Below, piece after piece: positions 61,570 through 64,000 of a DNA stretch of 64,000 nt. The notes beneath the pieces are model-generated. The model saw only the letters and a list, made by a program, of their open reading frames with translations. It did not search any database and was not told the DNA's origin. Positions within the stretch are counted from its first letter, which is position 1. Each line of letters begins with the position of its first letter. Location of the stretch: the NCBI RefSeq assembly GCF_016545825.1, contig NC_052612.1, positions 50,885,738-50,949,737 of the forward strand, in the 5' to 3' direction. The position numbers and the translations under genes were made by a program. The DNA is from Eucalyptus grandis (Eukaryota > Streptophyta > Magnoliopsida > Myrtales > Myrtaceae).

Positions 61570-61776
61570 GGCTTGTACGTTATTAATACAGCTGTAAGCT
61601 GTACAATTGATTTGTAGAGACAGAGAAAACACATTTCCCAACTCTTGGCTTGTTTCCATCTAATACTCTGACAGACCGCTCCATCGACGGTGGCCGCTCG
61701 CAGTGATCGTCGGCGCTCGTAGTTTCGATCCGGCGAGCCCCCATCTGTTTCGGGAGCGCAAAAGCCGCAGGAGACG

Positions 61777-61997
61777 ATGGAGTTGGTGGCGCCGCCGATA
61801 CCGGCCGAGACGTACAAGCTCGGGTTCATCGGGGCCGGCAAGATGGCGGAGTCCATCGCGAGGGGGGTCGTCAGCTCCGGCGTCCTGCCGCCGTCCAGGA
61901 TTCGCACCGCCGCGCACACCAACCAGAGCCGACGCGCCGCCTTCGAATCCTTCGGCGTCCAAGTCCTCCCCGACAATCAAGCCGTTGCGTATCCCTC

Positions 61998-62032
<35 letters not shown>

Positions 62033-63404
62033 TCTCTCTGTGGAAGCGTAAAGGAATGCGAATGATCGGATCTTCGGACCGCCTGATGAAAATGCAGTGA
62101 TGTGATTAGCGTCAAGTTTCGGTTTTTATGGAATAGGCGTGAAAAAGGTGTGAGCTTTGCCTTTGCCATGACGTATATTTGCTGCCCCGGCTCTGCGTCG
62201 GCGTGTCACTATTACAGGGTTTGGTTTAGTTATTGGAACGACATTGCTATTCAATACTGAAACAGCTCAAAATCTGTAATAAGTGTATGAGAATTCGATG
62301 TCCTAGCTCTGCCTCGGGGTTTTGTATTTTTGCTCACGGCGAAAAAATTCAGGCTGTTGCTTCATCCTTTTAGTTGCTGGCATTGGTTGGTGTAAGTTAA
62401 TTGGGTGGAAAATGACAATTTGTGTGTCTTGTCGGCTGAGCAAGTTCTTGAGCAAATCCGATATCTTGCCCGGGTCTTTTGGACTGTGAAATCTCTTCTT
62501 AGATTTTATGTTGCTCTTTGAGAACGAGCAAGTTGGTTTAGCGATTGTATAGCTTGCGGTTCAGTAGACCTACTACTTTTCTTTTTCTTCTTGTTTGTGG
62601 ATGTGAGAAATGAGTGGATGAACAATTGCGAGTTATTCTACCTCCTGGGGTTTCTTGACGGGTTTAATCTTGAGTAGCTTGTTCCTCTTTTTCCCCTCTC
62701 TTTCTAGATAAAGAAACTTAAATTTTGTGAAAGCAGGTAGTTGAAGACAGTGATGTGGTCATCTTCTCAGTGAAACCCCAAGTCGGTATATAGCACTTGT
62801 ACTCTGTTGCTCAGTTTGTCGCTTTTCTTGTCCTTTCTTTTTCTCAAATTTCAATAATGGGATAGAAGCACATATATGGTCGATATGACCACAAGCCACC
62901 AATGTTCTTCAGCTTTGAGTTGGTAGCAGCCAAACATGTGACATGTGATTTCACAACATGCTAGTGCATCTCAGTTATCACCAGATTTTGGATGAATGCC
63001 TTCACTATTCTTTATCATAACTTTTGCAGTGATGATCGCATGCTTCTACAACATATTCTCACCTAAAGGGATAATTTAATTCTGTTGATGACCGTCAATG
63101 GTCCACAGAAATTAAAGAATTATGACATTATTCTGTAGTTTTACTAAGTGATGATACAATCTGGAGAAGGATGTTTCCATTGATATTTGATTTCAAAAGT
63201 AGAATGGATATTGGTTCTAGAGGTCATGCATCTTCCTCATTGCTGAAAATGTTACTTATAGTAGAAATTATTTGGAATATTTTTTAATTTACTTTTGTTG
63301 TTCTTTCTCTAGTTAAAGGTGTTGTCTCCCAGTTGAGGCCACTACTATCAAAAAAGCAGCTTTTGGTCTCAGTAGTTGCCGGAGTAAAATTGAAGGATTT
63401 GCAG
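61777..63404 (+). CDS. P5CR: Pyrroline-5-carboxylate reductase (partial, runs off window)
   Basis: Exons in the window are 61777-61983, 62737-62785 and 63313-63404; later exons lie beyond 64000. Exon 1 has the NAD(P)-binding Rossmann start LGFIGAGKMAESIARGVV (residues 15-32). Exons 2-3 give VVEDSDVVIFSVKPQV, then VKGVVSQLRPLLSKKQLLVS and VVAGVKLKDLQ. This is the last enzyme of proline synthesis, reducing pyrroline-5-carboxylate to proline with NAD(P)H in the cytosol and possibly plastids. The reading frame requires the intron 1 donor GCC/GTTGCG, which is a weak donor. GTATCC five bases later would break the frame. The start codon lies only 103 bp after the copia 3' LTR, so transcription may start in or near the LTR. 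Intron 1 begins with a CT-rich repeat. Confidence 0.93.
61999..62040. repeat. (CT)n tract in P5CR intron 1
   Basis: Nearly pure CT dinucleotide run, broken by one TTTCC, close to the 5' splice site of intron 1. Confidence 0.85.
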
Positions 63405-64000
63405 GTATTTTGCCCCACTTTCTTTTTTATCGGCACGAACTTTTTGGTTCTTGTCTCAAGTTTCATGGTATGGGAATATCTTATACAATGCTATTGAGGA
63501 TTAGAGGCTCTTTCACAATTCACATCATCAAATACCTGAAAACTGCATCTCTGCCGTCCTTATTTTCCCCCACTTCCATTTTTTTCATGCTATAATGTAT
63601 ATATCACTTTCTTGGTTTGAATAGACTGGAATGACGTTTCTACAATTTGTTATCTTCATTCGATATGTTGTGCAGGGATCAATTTCTCATTTGAGCAACC
63701 TAATTTACGTCCTGTGGAACCATTTTTGTGAATTTAGGGGGTGCAACATGAACCGTGGATTAACATTATATTTTAATGGTAATCATGATTTAGATTTAAC
63801 AATGCTTAGGAATACCCTCAACAATGAGATGGGATTTTCAGTGTAAAATTCTGTGCTGCTTCTTAAGTAGAGTATAAAAATTATGCTAGGTAAAGAAACA
63901 AAATGTTCAGGTATGTTATGTTAATGTATAGTAGTTGTCCAGATGGACAGCTGATAGTTGTGATAGTAAACTTTTTCTAATGAAACTTTGACTCTTTGAA
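63405..64000 (+). other. P5CR intron 3 (to window end)
   Basis: Starts GTATTTTGCC after the LKDLQ codons. No further P5CR exon (expected to continue EW..., RFIRVMPNTP-type) is seen before base 64000. Confidence 0.6.

Larger units (their letters stand above)
54868..61673 (+). mobile_element. Degenerate Ty1/copia retrotransposon with both LTRs
   Basis: 5' LTR 54868-55110 (TGTTGAAG...TTTTGACA), primer site TGGTATTGAAGC at 55111 (an altered initiator-Met tRNA site), and polypurine tract GAGGGGGAG before the 3' LTR (60277-61673). Gag has NYYIWSREFCRALITKD (about 55800) and a zinc knuckle FCDYCKHPNHTWDNC at about 56800, followed by a TGA. Integrase has HVDIWGPYHT and TPQQNGVVERKHRN (57600-58150). 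RT has [13 protein letters not shown] and LIYVDDILIIGNN (58798-59455). RNase H is at 59700-60130. The order integrase before RT identifies copia. Many stops and frameshifts are present. No matching target duplication is visible (AAAAG left, GACCG right). Confidence 0.93.
60277..61673 (+). repeat. Copia 3' LTR, interrupted twice
   Basis: Starts TGTTGAAGATACTG after the polypurine tract and ends CTAATACTCTGACA. It is interrupted by the nested element (60343-61459) and by a 16-bp insertion plus duplication (61554-61584). Several differences from the 5' LTR show an old insertion. Confidence 0.92.

Noticed and set aside
61660..62169. Minus-strand open frame opposite P5CR exon 1
   Set aside because: Complement of the P5CR exon and the CT repeat (it reads RERERERE). 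No independent support.
1..64000. CRISPR array, bacterial operon or rRNA genes
   Set aside because: The direct repeats here are kilobase-scale gene duplications, genes have introns, and no rRNA or spacer-repeat pattern is visible.

Overview
The window is plant nuclear DNA, almost certainly a eudicot. Most genes are split by GT-AG introns, several proteins are plant forms (an E-class PPR protein, FIS1, a QQT2-type GPN GTPase, P5CR), and Ty3/gypsy, Ty1/copia and LINE remnants fill the spaces. I cannot name the species; a woody rosid is only a guess.

Bases 1-31255 hold a tandem array. Each unit carries a seven-exon gene for a Mediator subunit 26 (MED26)-like protein with a TFIIS N-terminal (LW) domain. 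It is followed by only the 5' end of a PPR gene, which is joined to an LTR-less piece of a gypsy element. Four copies lie on the + strand: A (1-1853, cut by the window edge), B (8248-10301, intact), C (16226-18278, broken) and D (26499-28603, intact). Only D is followed by the complete PPR gene (29348-31255). A and C are near-identical, and B and D are near-identical. Later insertions date the units: a 3.3-kb solo-LTR-like insert in A and C, and a solo LTR and a (TA)n tract after B. A fifth, diverged and intact MED26-like gene lies at 42564-44752.

Bases 31256-48400 hold housekeeping genes: FIS1 on the minus strand (32238-36207), a degenerate LINE with target-site duplications (36587-40868), the diverged MED26 paralogue, and a GPN-loop GTPase of the QQT2/GPN1 type on the minus strand (45464-47746).

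Bases 49194-52444 hold two minus-strand SAM-dependent methyltransferase genes in tandem. The downstream one has a 1-bp frameshift; the other is intact.

Bases 54868-61673 are a degenerate Ty1/copia element whose 3' LTR carries a 1.1-kb nested element and a 16-bp LINE-tail insertion. That LTR ends 103 bp before the start codon of a pyrroline-5-carboxylate reductase gene (P5CR), which runs off the right edge. A cluster of GGCCCA-type motifs just left of the copia element may be the displaced P5CR promoter.

The most distinctive structure is the chimeric MED26 / truncated-PPR / gypsy tandem array with homogenised gene cores. The genes here do not form a pathway. They act in Mediator-dependent transcription, organelle RNA processing, mitochondrial fission, Pol II assembly or import, methylation and proline synthesis.
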